A stretch of 64,000 nucleotides of DNA, from NCBI RefSeq assembly GCF_007829835.1, contig NZ_VIWP01000009.1, positions 1-64,000 on the forward strand. Reading direction: 5' to 3'. Origin of the DNA: Neorhizobium alkalisoli (GTDB lineage Bacteria > Pseudomonadota > Alphaproteobacteria > Rhizobiales > Rhizobiaceae). Shown piece by piece: positions 8,637 to 17,037 of this stretch. Below the pieces are notes generated by a model, which was not told where the DNA came from, did not search any database, and was given only the letters and a program-made list of their open reading frames with translations. The position numbers and the translations under genes are program-made. How positions within the stretch are numbered: the stretch's first letter is position 1; each line of letters begins with the position of its first letter.

Positions 8637-10049
8637 TCAGCCGGGGATGGGGTCGACGTCGTCGGGCGCGGCGGAGAGCGGTCTGGCCGGGCGCATGGTT
8701 TTGCCTCCGGGGGGCCCGTCGTGGTGTTGCCCCTCCGTCGGGCCCTTGCCCACCAGCTTGAGCATGTAGCTGATCCCGAGGCCGAACACCGTGAAGTAGA
8801 CGACCACAAACACGACGAGGGTCGCCGAAAGCGCCAGCGCCGAGTGGTTCGAGACAGCGTCCTCGGTACGCATCACCCCGTAGACGACCCATGGCTGCCG
8901 ACCGATCTCGGTCGTGTACCAGCCCGCCAACAGCGCGATAAGCCCCGACGGGCCCATGACGGTGGCGAAACGCAGGAACAGTCGCTGGGAGAACAAGCGT
9001 CGCTTCGACCTCAGAGCCAAGCCGACGACGCCAAGAAGAAGCATCAACATGCCGAGGCCGACCATGATCCGGAACGACCAGAAAAGTACAAGCGAGTTCG
9101 GTCTGTCCCTTGCGTCGAATTCAGACAGGCCCTTGAATTGTCCATTCAGCCTGTGGGTGAGGATCAGGCTGCCGAGACGGGGGATTTCGACGGCGTATCT
9201 CGTCTCCTCCTTCTCCATGTCCGGAATTCCGAAAAGGATGAGCGGCACACCCGCCCCCGGCTCGTTGCGCCAGTGTCCTTCCATCGCGGCGATCTTGGCG
9301 GGTTGGTGTTCCAGGGTGTTCAGACCGTGGCCGTCACCGACGACGATCTGGATCGGCGCGGCGATCAGCACCATCCACATCGCCATCGAGTACATTTTCC
9401 TGACGCGCGGATTGTCGTTTCCCCGCAGGAGATGCCAGGCTCCGGCGGCTCCCACGAAAAGGGCGGTGCTGAGAAACGCGGCGATGGTCATGTGGGCAAG
9501 GCGATAGGGAAAGGACGGATTGAAGATGACCTTGAGCCAATCGACCGGAACCACCCGTCCGTCGACGATCTCGAAGCCCGACGGGGTCTGCATCCAGCTG
9601 TTGGAAGCCAGAATCCATGTCGCGGAAATCAGCGTACCGAGAGCGACCATCGTCGTGGCGAAGAAATGCAGACCGGGGCCGACCTTGTTCCATCCGAAAA
9701 GGGCGACCCCGAGAAAACCCGCCTCCAGGAAAAACGCCGTAAGCACCTCGTACGCGAGGAGCGGTCCGGTGATCGGCCCGGCGAAAGCCGAGAAAAAGCT
9801 CCAGTTCGTGCCGAACTCGTACGCCATCACCAGGCCGGACACGACGCCCATCGCGAAGTTGACCGCGAAGATCGCGGACCAGAAGCGATAGAGGTCGCGG
9901 TAGACCTCGTCCTTCTTCAAAAGCCACAATCCCTCCAGCACGACGAGATAGCTGGCGAGGCCGATGGTGATTGCCGGGAATACGATGTGGAAGGATACCG
10001 TGAACCCGAACTGGATTCTCGCCAGCTCGAGCGCCGTCAAACCGAACAT
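8637..10049 (-). CDS. cioA: Cytochrome bd-type (cyanide-insensitive) quinol oxidase subunit I
   Basis: This is the haem-binding subunit that oxidises quinol and reduces oxygen at the inner membrane, 470 residues. The start at 10049 gives MFGLTALELARIQFGFT, the usual beginning. H21 corresponds to the first haem ligand, the histidine in PYRLAHMTIA to the second, and the methionine in SFRIMVGLG to the axial ligand of haem b558. GRQPWVVYGVMRTEDAVS is typical of the CIO branch, and the region between the quinol-loop motifs is short, as in cyanide-insensitive enzymes. The order cioA-cioB-DUF2474 forms one leftward operon. Its promoter should lie in the 297-base divergent gap shared with the CorA-type gene. 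Such oxidases usually serve low-oxygen, cyanide or oxidative stress. Confidence 0.93.
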   Translation of the reverse strand: MFGLTALELARIQFGFTVSFHIVFPAITIGLASYLVVLEGLWLLKKDEVYRDLYRFWSAIFAVNFAMGVVSGLVMAYEFGTNWSFFSAFAGPITGPLLAYEVLTAFFLEAGFLGVALFGWNKVGPGLHFFATTMVALGTLISATWILASNSWMQTPSGFEIVDGRVVPVDWLKVIFNPSFPYRLAHMTIAAFLSTALFVGAAGAWHLLRGNDNPRVRKMYSMAMWMVLIAAPIQIVVGDGHGLNTLEHQPAKIAAMEGHWRNEPGAGVPLILFGIPDMEKEETRYAVEIPRLGSLILTHRLNGQFKGLSEFDARDRPNSLVLFWSFRIMVGLGMLMLLLGVVGLALRSKRRLFSQRLFLRFATVMGPSGLIALLAGWYTTEIGRQPWVVYGVMRTEDAVSNHSALALSATLVVFVVVYFTVFGLGISYMLKLVGKGPTEGQHHDGPPGGKTMRPARPLSAAPDDVDPIPG

Positions 10050-10268
10050 ATCTGTTTCTCCAAATGCGGCCGGGATCGCAGTCACAGGCAGCGGCGAAAG
10101 GCCCGCCGGATCTATAGGCAAGCCATGGGCCATCGCGGTCGGCTGGTCTTGTATGAAACGGTTCCGGACCGATGCGGCGGAGGGCGACGTGGCGGCCGTA
10201 ACGGACGCCACGATCGTAAAAGACCACCGTGCCGTCCTCGCCTAACGATCCGGCGTGCGATGGTCGTC

Positions 10269-10293
10269 GGAACCCGGCCTCGCTATTCCGGTT
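10269..10293 (+). promoter_or_regulatory. EcfG-like general-stress promoter candidate
   Basis: GGAAC at 10269-10273 is followed after exactly 16 bases by GGTT at 10290-10293. The alphaproteobacterial EcfG sigma factor is known to use GGAAC-N16/17-CGTT-like promoters. The site lies 54 bases upstream of the CorA-type start and points toward it. The rest of the 10050-10346 gap contains no gene and must also carry the cioA promoter. Function is inferred from sequence only. Confidence 0.4.
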
Positions 10294-10346
10294 CGTCCTC
10301 GCGGTTGATTTGCGCGAGCGGACAAGTCAATGCCCCGAGGATAGCC

Positions 10347-11312
10347 ATGACCGTCGTAGCCTCCTATCTTTACCGTGACGGCACTCGTGCGGAGGAAGTG
10401 CCGCTCGTGGCGAAGCCCTTCGACGCGGGGCAGAACGAGTTCGCCTGGATCGGCTTGTCGTCGCCCACGGAGCGCGAACTGGAAGCCCTCAAGGCCATGT
10501 TCGGCCTTCATCCCCTGGCAATCGAGGACGCCCTAGCCGGAAAACAGGTGCCCAAGATAGACATCTATGGCGACCAGCTGTTCGTCGTGGTGAAGACAGC
10601 CCACCTCGAGGGAGACCGGATCGCCTACGGCGAGATATGCGTTTTCGTCGGCAAGGGTCATCTTGTCTCGGTCCGCCACGGGCCGTCGCGATCGCATCGG
10701 TCGCTGAGAGAGCACCTCGAGCGGTCTCCACAGCTTCTCGCCCACGGTCCCGACTACGTTCTGCACGGGATCGTTGATTCCGTCGTGGACGGCTACCTCC
10801 CGATGGTCGAGACGATCGAGGATCGCGTCCTTGAACTCGAAAAACACATCCTTTCTTCCTTCCTCGACCCCGAACAGATAAGGCGGATTTTCCGCATGAG
10901 ACGCCAGGTGTTGAAATTCCAGCGCGTTCTCGGACCGATGGGCGAGGTTGTCGGAAAGCTTACCCACCTGGACCTGCCATGCGTCAACGTTAACGCACGT
11001 CCGTTCTTTGGCGATGTCCATGATCACGTTCGAAGGGTGGAGAGCCTTGTGGGCGGGCTGCGGGAGATCATGACCTCGGTTTTCGAGGCGTCGAGCCTCC
11101 TTGAACAGCAGCGGCAAGGCGCGATAACCCGGCAGCTGGCGTCCTGGGCGGCCATCCTGGCTGTGCCGACGGCAATCGCGGGTATCTACGGCATGAACTT
11201 CAGGAACATGCCGGAGTTGAAAGCCGAATACGGCTACTACGTGGTCCTCGGCGTTATCGCGCTGATGTGCGCCGTACTCTATCGGCGCTTCAGGAAGAGC
11301 GGCTGGCTCTGA
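10347..11312 (+). CDS. corA: CorA-family divalent cation transporter
   Basis: CorA-type proteins form pentameric channels for Mg2+, Co2+ or Ni2+ (some members export Zn2+). The 321-residue protein has the large cytoplasmic N-terminal domain, a long helix region (VETIEDRVLELEKHILSS and onward), and two C-terminal membrane helices. The signature YGMNF sits at the end of the first helix (WAAILAVPTAIAGIYGMNF), followed by a basic tail. I chose the ATG at 10347, preceded by GAGGATAGCC. The open frame continues far upstream only because it is antisense to cioAB. An EcfG-like promoter lies 54 bases upstream. The ion carried cannot be told from sequence. Confidence 0.88.
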   Translation: MTVVASYLYRDGTRAEEVPLVAKPFDAGQNEFAWIGLSSPTERELEALKAMFGLHPLAIEDALAGKQVPKIDIYGDQLFVVVKTAHLEGDRIAYGEICVFVGKGHLVSVRHGPSRSHRSLREHLERSPQLLAHGPDYVLHGIVDSVVDGYLPMVETIEDRVLELEKHILSSFLDPEQIRRIFRMRRQVLKFQRVLGPMGEVVGKLTHLDLPCVNVNARPFFGDVHDHVRRVESLVGGLREIMTSVFEASSLLEQQRQGAITRQLASWAAILAVPTAIAGIYGMNFRNMPELKAEYGYYVVLGVIALMCAVLYRRFRKSGWL

Positions 11313-11346
11313 ATTGCTCCTTCATCCGCCACCCTCAACCGTCAGT

Positions 11347-11502
11347 CTAGTTGTCTTCGACGACGGACTCGTACCCTTCCATCCACGTCTCGTATTCGAT
11401 GGTTCCGGCCGAATAGGGACAGGCCTTTTCATCAGACCCGTCAAGCGCGGCGGCGCGCCCCTCGTCGAAGCAATGCTCAAGCGGGCGTTCCTGGATGTCC
11501 AT
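11347..11502 (-). CDS. Ribosome modulation factor-like small protein
   Basis: This short gene encodes 51 residues. The sequence FDEGRAAALDGSDEKACPYS, then TIEYETWMEGY, follows the Rmf pattern: an EGxxAxxxGxxxxxCPY segment followed by an aromatic-rich W-x-x-GY tail. Rmf in gammaproteobacteria dimerises 70S ribosomes in stationary phase; related short proteins occur in alphaproteobacteria with less studied roles. GGAG lies eight bases before the ATG at 11502; another ATG two codons upstream is too close to it. A GGAAC at 11558-11554 with CGTA 15 bases further on could be a weak stress promoter. It sits between the CorA-type gene and the catalase. Confidence 0.65.
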   Translation of the reverse strand: MDIQERPLEHCFDEGRAAALDGSDEKACPYSAGTIEYETWMEGYESVVEDN

Positions 11503-11698
11503 GTTCATAACTCCGTCGGTTGGCCCAGCGTCAATACGCGGCGACGGCCTCCGGTTCCGGGCGAAAGCAAGGAAGTGACGAGATGTACAAGAACGACGTT
11601 TTTCAGCCCCTTAAACCATCCCTAGCGCCGGATACCCAGCCGATGGCCGCGGTGATCCGGCTCCGCCAGCCCAGCTTCCCAAGTCTTTGGAGAGAACC

Positions 11699-13153
11699 AT
11701 GACCGACAAAAGCCTGACAACCGCCGCCGGCGCGCCCGTGGTAGACAACTTCAACATCGAGACGGCAGGCCGACGTGGCCCTGCCCTGCTCCAGGATGTC
11801 TGGCTGATCGAAAAGCTCGCCCATTTCGACCGCGAGGTCATCCCGGAACGCCGGATGCATGCCAAGGGTGCCGGGGCTCATGGGACTTTCACCGTCACGC
11901 ATGACATCAGCCGATATACCAAGGCGGCAATTTTCTCCGAGATCGGCAAGCAGACGCCTATGTTCGTCAGGTTCTCGACGGTCGCTGGCGAACGCGGCGC
12001 GGCCGACGCCGAACGCGATATCCGCGGGTTCGCGATGAAGTTCTACACCGAACAGGGCAACTGGGACCTTGTCGGCAACAATACGCCCGTCTTCTTCTTC
12101 CGCGACCCTCTCCGTTTCCCCGACCTCAACCACGCGGTGAAGCGCGATCCGCGCACGGGCATGCGCAGCGCCGAGAACAACTGGGACTTCTGGACGCTCC
12201 TCCCGGAGGCGCTCCACCAGGTTACGATCGTCATGTCCGAGCGCGGCATCCCCAAGAGCTTCCGGCACATGCACGGCTTCGGCTCGCACACCTATAGCTT
12301 CATCAACGCCATGAACGAGCGCACCTGGGTGAAGTTCACCTTCAAGACCCAGCAATCCATCGAGAACCTGTCGGACGAAGAAGCGACCTCCCTGATCGGT
12401 GCCGATCGTGAAAGCCATCAGCGCGACCTTTTCGAGAGCATCGAGCGCGGGGAATTCCCGCGTTGGAAGATGTACATACAGGTCATGACGGAGGAAGCGG
12501 CCGCAACGCATCGGCACAACCCCTTCGACCTCACCAAGGTCTGGCCGCACGCGGACTACCCGCTGCATGAGGTTGGCTATTTCGAGCTGAACCGCAATCC
12601 CGATAACTTCTTTGCCGAGGTCGAGCAGGCTTCTTTCACCCCGGCCAACATCGTGCCGGGGATCGGGTTCTCGCCGGACAAGATGCTGCAGGCGAGACTG
12701 TTCTCCTACGGGGACGCCGCCCGTTACCGTCTCGGCGTGAACCACCACCAGATCCCAGTCAACGCGCCCAAGTGTCCCTTCCACTCCTATCACCGCGATG
12801 GCGCGATGCGCGTCGACGGAAATCATGGGGCGACCACTTCCTATGTGCCCAATTCCTCCGGCCAGTGGGCTGAGCAGCCCGACTTCAGGGAGCCGCCGCT
12901 TGCGATCGAAGGGGCCCCCGATCACTGGGACCACCGCGTTGACGAGGATCACTACGAGCAGCCCGGCATCCTATTCAGGGCGATGTCGGCTGATCAGAAG
13001 CGGGTTCTCTTCGAGAACACCGGGCGGGCGATGGCCGGCACGTCGATGGCGGTCAGGGAACGGCACGTCGTTAATTGCACCAAAGCCGACCCGGAGTACG
13101 GAGCGGGCGTCGCCCGCGTCCTCGGATTCGCGGTCGAACGCGCGGCGGAATGA
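11699..13153 (+). CDS. katA: Monofunctional haem catalase, small-subunit type
   Basis: The enzyme dismutates hydrogen peroxide to water and oxygen. At 484 residues it is a small-subunit (clade 3-like) catalase. The active-site histidine H54 lies in RRMHAKGAGAHGTF, the distal asparagine in DLVGNNTPVFFFRD, and the proximal tyrosine that ligates haem in RLFSYGDAARYRLG. The start at 11699 follows GGAGAG; a TTG four codons upstream is in frame but would absorb that ribosome-binding site. The sequence is uninterrupted. Its neighbours (Rmf-like, CorA-type, cioAB) suggest a stress-response segment. A strong hairpin follows the stop. Confidence 0.95.
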   Translation: MTDKSLTTAAGAPVVDNFNIETAGRRGPALLQDVWLIEKLAHFDREVIPERRMHAKGAGAHGTFTVTHDISRYTKAAIFSEIGKQTPMFVRFSTVAGERGAADAERDIRGFAMKFYTEQGNWDLVGNNTPVFFFRDPLRFPDLNHAVKRDPRTGMRSAENNWDFWTLLPEALHQVTIVMSERGIPKSFRHMHGFGSHTYSFINAMNERTWVKFTFKTQQSIENLSDEEATSLIGADRESHQRDLFESIERGEFPRWKMYIQVMTEEAAATHRHNPFDLTKVWPHADYPLHEVGYFELNRNPDNFFAEVEQASFTPANIVPGIGFSPDKMLQARLFSYGDAARYRLGVNHHQIPVNAPKCPFHSYHRDGAMRVDGNHGATTSYVPNSSGQWAEQPDFREPPLAIEGAPDHWDHRVDEDHYEQPGILFRAMSADQKRVLFENTGRAMAGTSMAVRERHVVNCTKADPEYGAGVARVLGFAVERAAE

Positions 13154-13164
13154 ATGCCTGCGGA

Positions 13165-13208
13165 GCCGCGACGACGAGAGAGGCACGGCGTGTTCTCTCG
13201 GTCGCGGC
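13165..13208 (+). terminator. Long hairpin after the catalase gene
   Basis: gccgcgac (13165-13172) plus cgagag (13175-13180) pair with ctctcg (13195-13200) plus gtcgcggc (13201-13208), giving 14 base pairs with a two-base bulge and a 14-base loop. It starts 12 bases after the catalase stop. There is no following U run, so it may be a stabilising or processing structure rather than a classical terminator. Confidence 0.5.
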
Positions 13209-13294
13209 GCTACCTTGACGCGCGGTTTGATCCTTGCGAGTAGTCGGCCATCAGAACTGGCTCTCTTCCGGGGCAGATTCTTGTATATCCGCGG

Positions 13295-14620
13295 GTGGGG
13301 CACGTGAATATAGCCAGGTCTACTGACTACGAAGTCGTTGAAAAGCGCCTGGCGAAATTCCTACGGGCGCAAACCTCGGTTTTCCAGTTTTGCGAAGAGC
13401 TGAAGCAATGGTGCGCGGCGAGCATCGAGGGCGATTACGACCAGGCCAACTATGAAGTCGCCAAGCACATAGCAAAGGACGTCGCTGCCTTCGAGGTCGC
13501 CTTCGACGCTTTCGAGGTCGAGTTCTGGAACTACGTCGAGGATGTGGACCGCACGCGATCGCGCGTCGACCGAATGGTTTCGCAAGCCGGGATGGCCGAC
13601 CACAAAGAATACTTCTTCGGGAAGATCGAAGCCTGTACCGCTAGACTGAGTGACGTATTCGCGGAGGTAAACGCCGCGGAACTCGACTGGCCATTTCTCG
13701 ACGAACTCGAAAAATCCCTGGAGGGCCTCTATGACGTCACCGAAGATCTGATCGATATCGATCCCAGTCGTCTGGAGAACAGTCTGATCGCGGAACTTCT
13801 CGCGATGGTACCGATGCAGAGGGTCGCTCCCCTAGAGGTGATTGCGACCCCTTCCAGTATCCGCCGGAAAGCCACGACCAGGGTATCCTCCCGAGTCGAC
13901 GATGCTCATATCGAGCAGGCCATGCTCGCACTTCGCGAAATCGTCGGGGATACCTGCGAAGAACTCAACCGATCGAACTGCGATCCGCGGATAAGGAAGT
14001 CGTTTGGGAAGTGCCTGGACGAGATTTCGAAAGCGCGTGAGCTGTTTTCGCCGATTTCGTTCGGAATTTACGTCAGCGTTGCCAACTCATTCAAGGATAT
14101 TGCCACCGAGGAATTCTCCGCCTTTCTGGGACGACAGGTTGTCGCCACGCTGCTTCAATGCGACATCTTCCTGCGGAACTTCGATGCTTGGACGGAATAT
14201 TCGAGGGGAGACCTGGGTTCCGCTACTGATGATAGCGCAGCTGCTTTACGTGACTTCAGGGCCATGATCGACGAGCCGTTGTTCGAGGAGGACGTCCGGA
14301 CTGCCGTTGAGCTTTTGCTCGAGGACAGGCGGGATTTCGGCGCTCGTGGGAAAATCGACCACTCTATTTTCCAGAGTATCTCCAATACGATTTCAGAAGT
14401 GTGCCGGCAGGGATTGCGACTGGCGTCTACCGCACGGCGCTCGTTCTCGTCTCTGATCGGGGACACGATTTGGGATGCCGGGAAAGCGGGCGTCGGGCTT
14501 CTGGCAGTCGGTTGGATCATCCAGCACAAGGACGCCCTATTGCTTCTTGCATCCCAGTATCAGTTTCTTTCCTGGATCAAGCCCGTTGTTGAGTTCTTCA
14601 TCACCGGCCACGGTGCATGA
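13295..14620 (+). CDS. Uncharacterised 441-residue protein with C-terminal hydrophobic segments
   Basis: I do not recognise this gene. The protein is acidic and helix-rich, with long amphipathic stretches such as AKDVAAFEVAFDAFEVEFW and no visible catalytic motif. Near the C-terminus a hydrophobic stretch (AGKAGVGLLAVGWIIQ, then ALLLLASQYQFLSWIKPVVEF) could anchor it in the membrane. The start shown is a GTG at 13295 with no clear ribosome-binding site; a GTG three codons later is an alternative. It stands alone between catalase and a minus-strand hydrolase. The tail-anchored helical design recalls some phage-defence or toxin-like effectors, but nothing in the sequence proves that. Confidence 0.6.
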   Translation: MGHVNIARSTDYEVVEKRLAKFLRAQTSVFQFCEELKQWCAASIEGDYDQANYEVAKHIAKDVAAFEVAFDAFEVEFWNYVEDVDRTRSRVDRMVSQAGMADHKEYFFGKIEACTARLSDVFAEVNAAELDWPFLDELEKSLEGLYDVTEDLIDIDPSRLENSLIAELLAMVPMQRVAPLEVIATPSSIRRKATTRVSSRVDDAHIEQAMLALREIVGDTCEELNRSNCDPRIRKSFGKCLDEISKARELFSPISFGIYVSVANSFKDIATEEFSAFLGRQVVATLLQCDIFLRNFDAWTEYSRGDLGSATDDSAAALRDFRAMIDEPLFEEDVRTAVELLLEDRRDFGARGKIDHSIFQSISNTISEVCRQGLRLASTARRSFSSLIGDTIWDAGKAGVGLLAVGWIIQHKDALLLLASQYQFLSWIKPVVEFFITGHGA

Positions 14621-14746
14621 ACCACGCAGCTGCGACATACCCGGTTTGTTGGAAGGTGAGCAGCGCCCCTCTCTTCCCGACGGGCGCTGGTATCGATGTG
14701 ATCTGAGGAAGAGCCGTCCCGGATATGGCGGAAAGACCTTTATAAT

Positions 14747-15493
14747 TCAACTCGCCATCGGCATCGGGCAGGAAAGCGAAGCCTGGGAAAGACGGTCGGC
14801 CGCCTCTTCGGTTGTCCAGAGCGCGTTCGCGAACCAGCGGAAGTTCACCAGCGCCGCGAGATAGGCGTCGCCTTCGGGCAGCTTGCTTCCAGCCGTCGCA
14901 TCGCGGACCACAGCGACTTCGAAACCCTTCTCGACAAAGTCACGGAGATGGGACTCGACGCAGAAATTCGCGGCCATGCCTGCCAGGATCACCTTGTCAA
15001 TGCGCTTCTTGCGCAGCTGAAAGACGACGTCATTGGTCTGCGGCCCGGCGATCTTGTGGGGCGAGCACACGATCGTCTTGCCGTCCTCGATGTACTGCTT
15101 GTACTCGGGCATCCAGTCCGCGCCTGAATTGTCGAAGCCTTCGAGCGACAACGGATCGCGGCGGTCGAACATCCGGAGCTTATGCATCAGCGTCTCGCCA
15201 GTAGCGGCGAAATCCCAGCGGTGATCGAACGGGTAGTAGTAGTGGGGCGAAATGACCACCTCGATGCCTGCCTTCTTCGACGCCTCGAAGAGCTTGCCGA
15301 TGTTATCGACCGTATTGTGTTCCGTGATGCTTTCGCCGAAAGCGCCCCACCCTGCGCCCTTGGGGCTCAGGAAGTCGATCTGCGGGTCGGTAATTACCAG
15401 CGCGGTCCGCGGGATATCGATCTCGACGTCGGTCTTGGGCAGTGCCGGGTTCTGCGGGTCGCGATATGCGAGCGGGATGACTTTGTCCGTCAT
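14747..15493 (-). CDS. Isochorismatase-family cysteine hydrolase
   Basis: These enzymes hydrolyse amide-type or vinyl-ether bonds in small molecules using an Asp-Lys-Cys triad. The 248-residue protein shows D36 in ALVITDPQIDF, a lysine in VCSPHKIAGP as the likely catalytic base partner, and the nucleophilic cysteine in AGMAANFCVESHLRDF, each in the expected order. Length is slightly above average because of an N-terminal extension. The substrate is unknown; pyrazinamidase-, ureidoacrylate- and isochorismate-type reactions are all possible. The gene stands alone, with GGAAACTTCC just before its ATG. The gap of 126 bases to the previous gene has nothing recognisable. Confidence 0.85.
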   Translation of the reverse strand: MTDKVIPLAYRDPQNPALPKTDVEIDIPRTALVITDPQIDFLSPKGAGWGAFGESITEHNTVDNIGKLFEASKKAGIEVVISPHYYYPFDHRWDFAATGETLMHKLRMFDRRDPLSLEGFDNSGADWMPEYKQYIEDGKTIVCSPHKIAGPQTNDVVFQLRKKRIDKVILAGMAANFCVESHLRDFVEKGFEVAVVRDATAGSKLPEGDAYLAALVNFRWFANALWTTEEAADRLSQASLSCPMPMAS

Positions 15494-15895
15494 GGAAGTT
15501 TCCTTTGGGCGGTTTGCCTGGCGGCGATCTCGTCGTTGCGACCGCGCGGGCGTGTTGACTGATTTCGGGAACCGTACCCATCGATGTCGGCCAGTGATCC
15601 GATGTCACGTCGCGGACTGAAGTATCGAGGATACGGAGACGAGAATGGGGGCGTCCGCCGCCGCAGGATTGTAACATCCTGTCACTTTGGAATCCGAGGA
15701 GGCATTCGTAGGGATCACCATCACGCTTTCGGCGCTGTAGAGCGTTTCGACGTACATGCTTGTCTCGACCAGAACGCGCGTCACAGCGCGGCTGCAGCGA
15801 AAGATGTCAGTTATCTTTGGGAACTGCCTACCGGGCATTTGCCACCGCGGCGGCAACTGACATAGTTCGGCCCACAGCTTGCCGAGCGGAATCAT
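15494..15895. other. 402-base divergent intergenic region
   Basis: This separates the leftward cysteine hydrolase from the rightward exported protein and must contain both promoters. The main structure seen is a perfect palindrome CAGGAT-tgtaac-ATCCTG at 15664-15681, a possible operator. A 96-codon minus-strand frame from 15895 to 15605 exists but has no family resemblance and is not called. Confidence 0.4.
15664..15681. promoter_or_regulatory. Perfect 6+6 palindrome, possible operator
   Basis: CAGGAT (15664-15669) and ATCCTG (15676-15681) are exact inverted copies around six bases. Their place in the divergent promoter gap fits a dimeric regulator site, but the arms are short. Confidence 0.3.
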
Positions 15896-16513
15896 ATGCG
15901 TCCTTTGCCGATACTTGTCTCCATCACCCTACTCTTCTGCGCGTTCACGCATGCGAAGGCTTGGGACCGCGCTACCGTAGATCGCCAGATTTCCAAACTC
16001 TGCGAACAGCGCAACCCCGACGATTGGCCCGGGCAGGATGACTGCATCGCGGCGCAACGCCTAGCGCTTCAGTCGCTTCGCCCGCCGAGGGACGAAGAGG
16101 ACCTCGTAGCCGCTTACCGAGCGTGTAAGGACGCCGCGTCGGACGAATACGATTTCGCGGCTGTCTATCACTGCTATCGCGGGAGATCGTCGGCGATCGT
16201 CACGGACAGGGCCGCAGCCGCGGAGATCGCTGCGAAGAAGGAATTGGCGACATTGTTTCCAGGTCTGCCCGTCATCGTTCAATGTTCCTTCTCAGATGGC
16301 CGGAAGGTCGAAGTCCGTCGCAACGACAAATATCCGAGTGCTATCGTCGCAAAGGTTTCTCCTGAAGCGCTTTTCGCCGGGCGATCGGGCATCGGATACT
16401 CATACGAGTGGGGTGGCGCTCAGGGTATCGATTTCAAACTGGATGGAAATCAGTTGATGGATCGCAGCGGCGGCCCGGTGAAGCTGTTTATGGGCAAATG
16501 CGACTACCGGTGA
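15896..16513 (+). CDS. Exported protein of unknown function
   Basis: The 205-residue protein begins with a clear signal peptide (PLPILVSITLLFCAFTHAKA, then WDR), predicting export to the periplasm. The mature part is hydrophilic with several cysteines (KLCEQRN, DDCIAAQ, YRACKDAA, YHCYRG, VQCSFSDG, GKCDYR), which could form disulfides. The N-terminal part with repeated short Cys-containing helices resembles lysozyme-inhibitor-like or Sel1-like exported proteins only loosely. No enzyme motif is visible. The next exported protein gene follows 55 bases later on the same strand, so the two may be co-transcribed. Confidence 0.65.
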   Translation: MRPLPILVSITLLFCAFTHAKAWDRATVDRQISKLCEQRNPDDWPGQDDCIAAQRLALQSLRPPRDEEDLVAAYRACKDAASDEYDFAAVYHCYRGRSSAIVTDRAAAAEIAAKKELATLFPGLPVIVQCSFSDGRKVEVRRNDKYPSAIVAKVSPEALFAGRSGIGYSYEWGGAQGIDFKLDGNQLMDRSGGPVKLFMGKCDYR

Positions 16514-16568
16514 CATGGCTTATGCGTCCTCCTGGGCTGAAGCCACTTCGACAACATGCATCATAAGA

Positions 16569-17012
16569 ATGGATATCATGCGCGATTTTTCGTTGTTCTC
16601 GAAATTGCTGGCGTCACTTGTTCTATCCGCCGCAATATGCGGTGGAGCGTTCGCCGGAGAGCTGGATATTTACGAGCATAACGGTTCGGTCATCAACTGG
16701 TTCGTCGTGAACGGTGAGGCGACCGCGACCTATGCGACGCCTAAGGCATCGCTTCTGACGTCCGGAATCCAGGAAGGAACCGTCGTCTTCAAGGGCTCTG
16801 AAGAAGGAAGCCGTATTTCAGGCACTGCCTACACGTACCGGATGGGATGCGCCCCAGCGCCGTATGAGGTGGTCGGCTATTTCAGCGGAAACAACATCGT
16901 GCTCTCTGGCCCTTCGCCAGTGCGGGCAAAGGGCAGCTGTGACGTGCTGAGTTACACGCTGGATAGTCCAAACGCCAAATTGGTGTTCAAATACTCGAGC
17001 ACGCATCACTAG
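16569..17012 (+). CDS. Exported small protein of unknown function
   Basis: This 147-residue protein has a signal peptide (LLASLVLSAAICGGAFAGE) and a mature domain rich in beta-type sequence (ELDIYEHNGSVINWFVVNGE) with two cysteines. It looks like a small periplasmic beta-barrel or lipocalin-like protein, but I do not recognise a family. ATG at 16569 or 16578 could be the start; both give the same signal peptide. An upstream in-frame extension to 16515 lacks coding character. It follows another exported protein on the same strand and converges on the cyclopropane synthase gene. Confidence 0.65.
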   Translation: MDIMRDFSLFSKLLASLVLSAAICGGAFAGELDIYEHNGSVINWFVVNGEATATYATPKASLLTSGIQEGTVVFKGSEEGSRISGTAYTYRMGCAPAPYEVVGYFSGNNIVLSGPSPVRAKGSCDVLSYTLDSPNAKLVFKYSSTHH

Positions 17013-17037
17013 GATCGAACGAGGGAGCTCGCAGCTT

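Noticed and set aside
8454..10346. Very long plus-strand open frame leading into the CorA-type gene
   Set aside because: It is antisense to cioAB, shows low-complexity charged composition, and only the part from 10347 has family resemblance.
11314..11625. 103-codon plus-strand frame after the CorA-type gene
   Set aside because: It is antisense to the Rmf-like gene, whose motif and ribosome-binding site are convincing.
11603..12952. 449-codon minus-strand frame opposite catalase
   Set aside because: Catalase motifs are complete on the plus strand.
15605..15895. 96-codon minus-strand frame in the 15.5-15.9 kb gap
   Set aside because: It starts back to back with the exported protein gene but has no family resemblance or clear ribosome-binding site; could not be supported.
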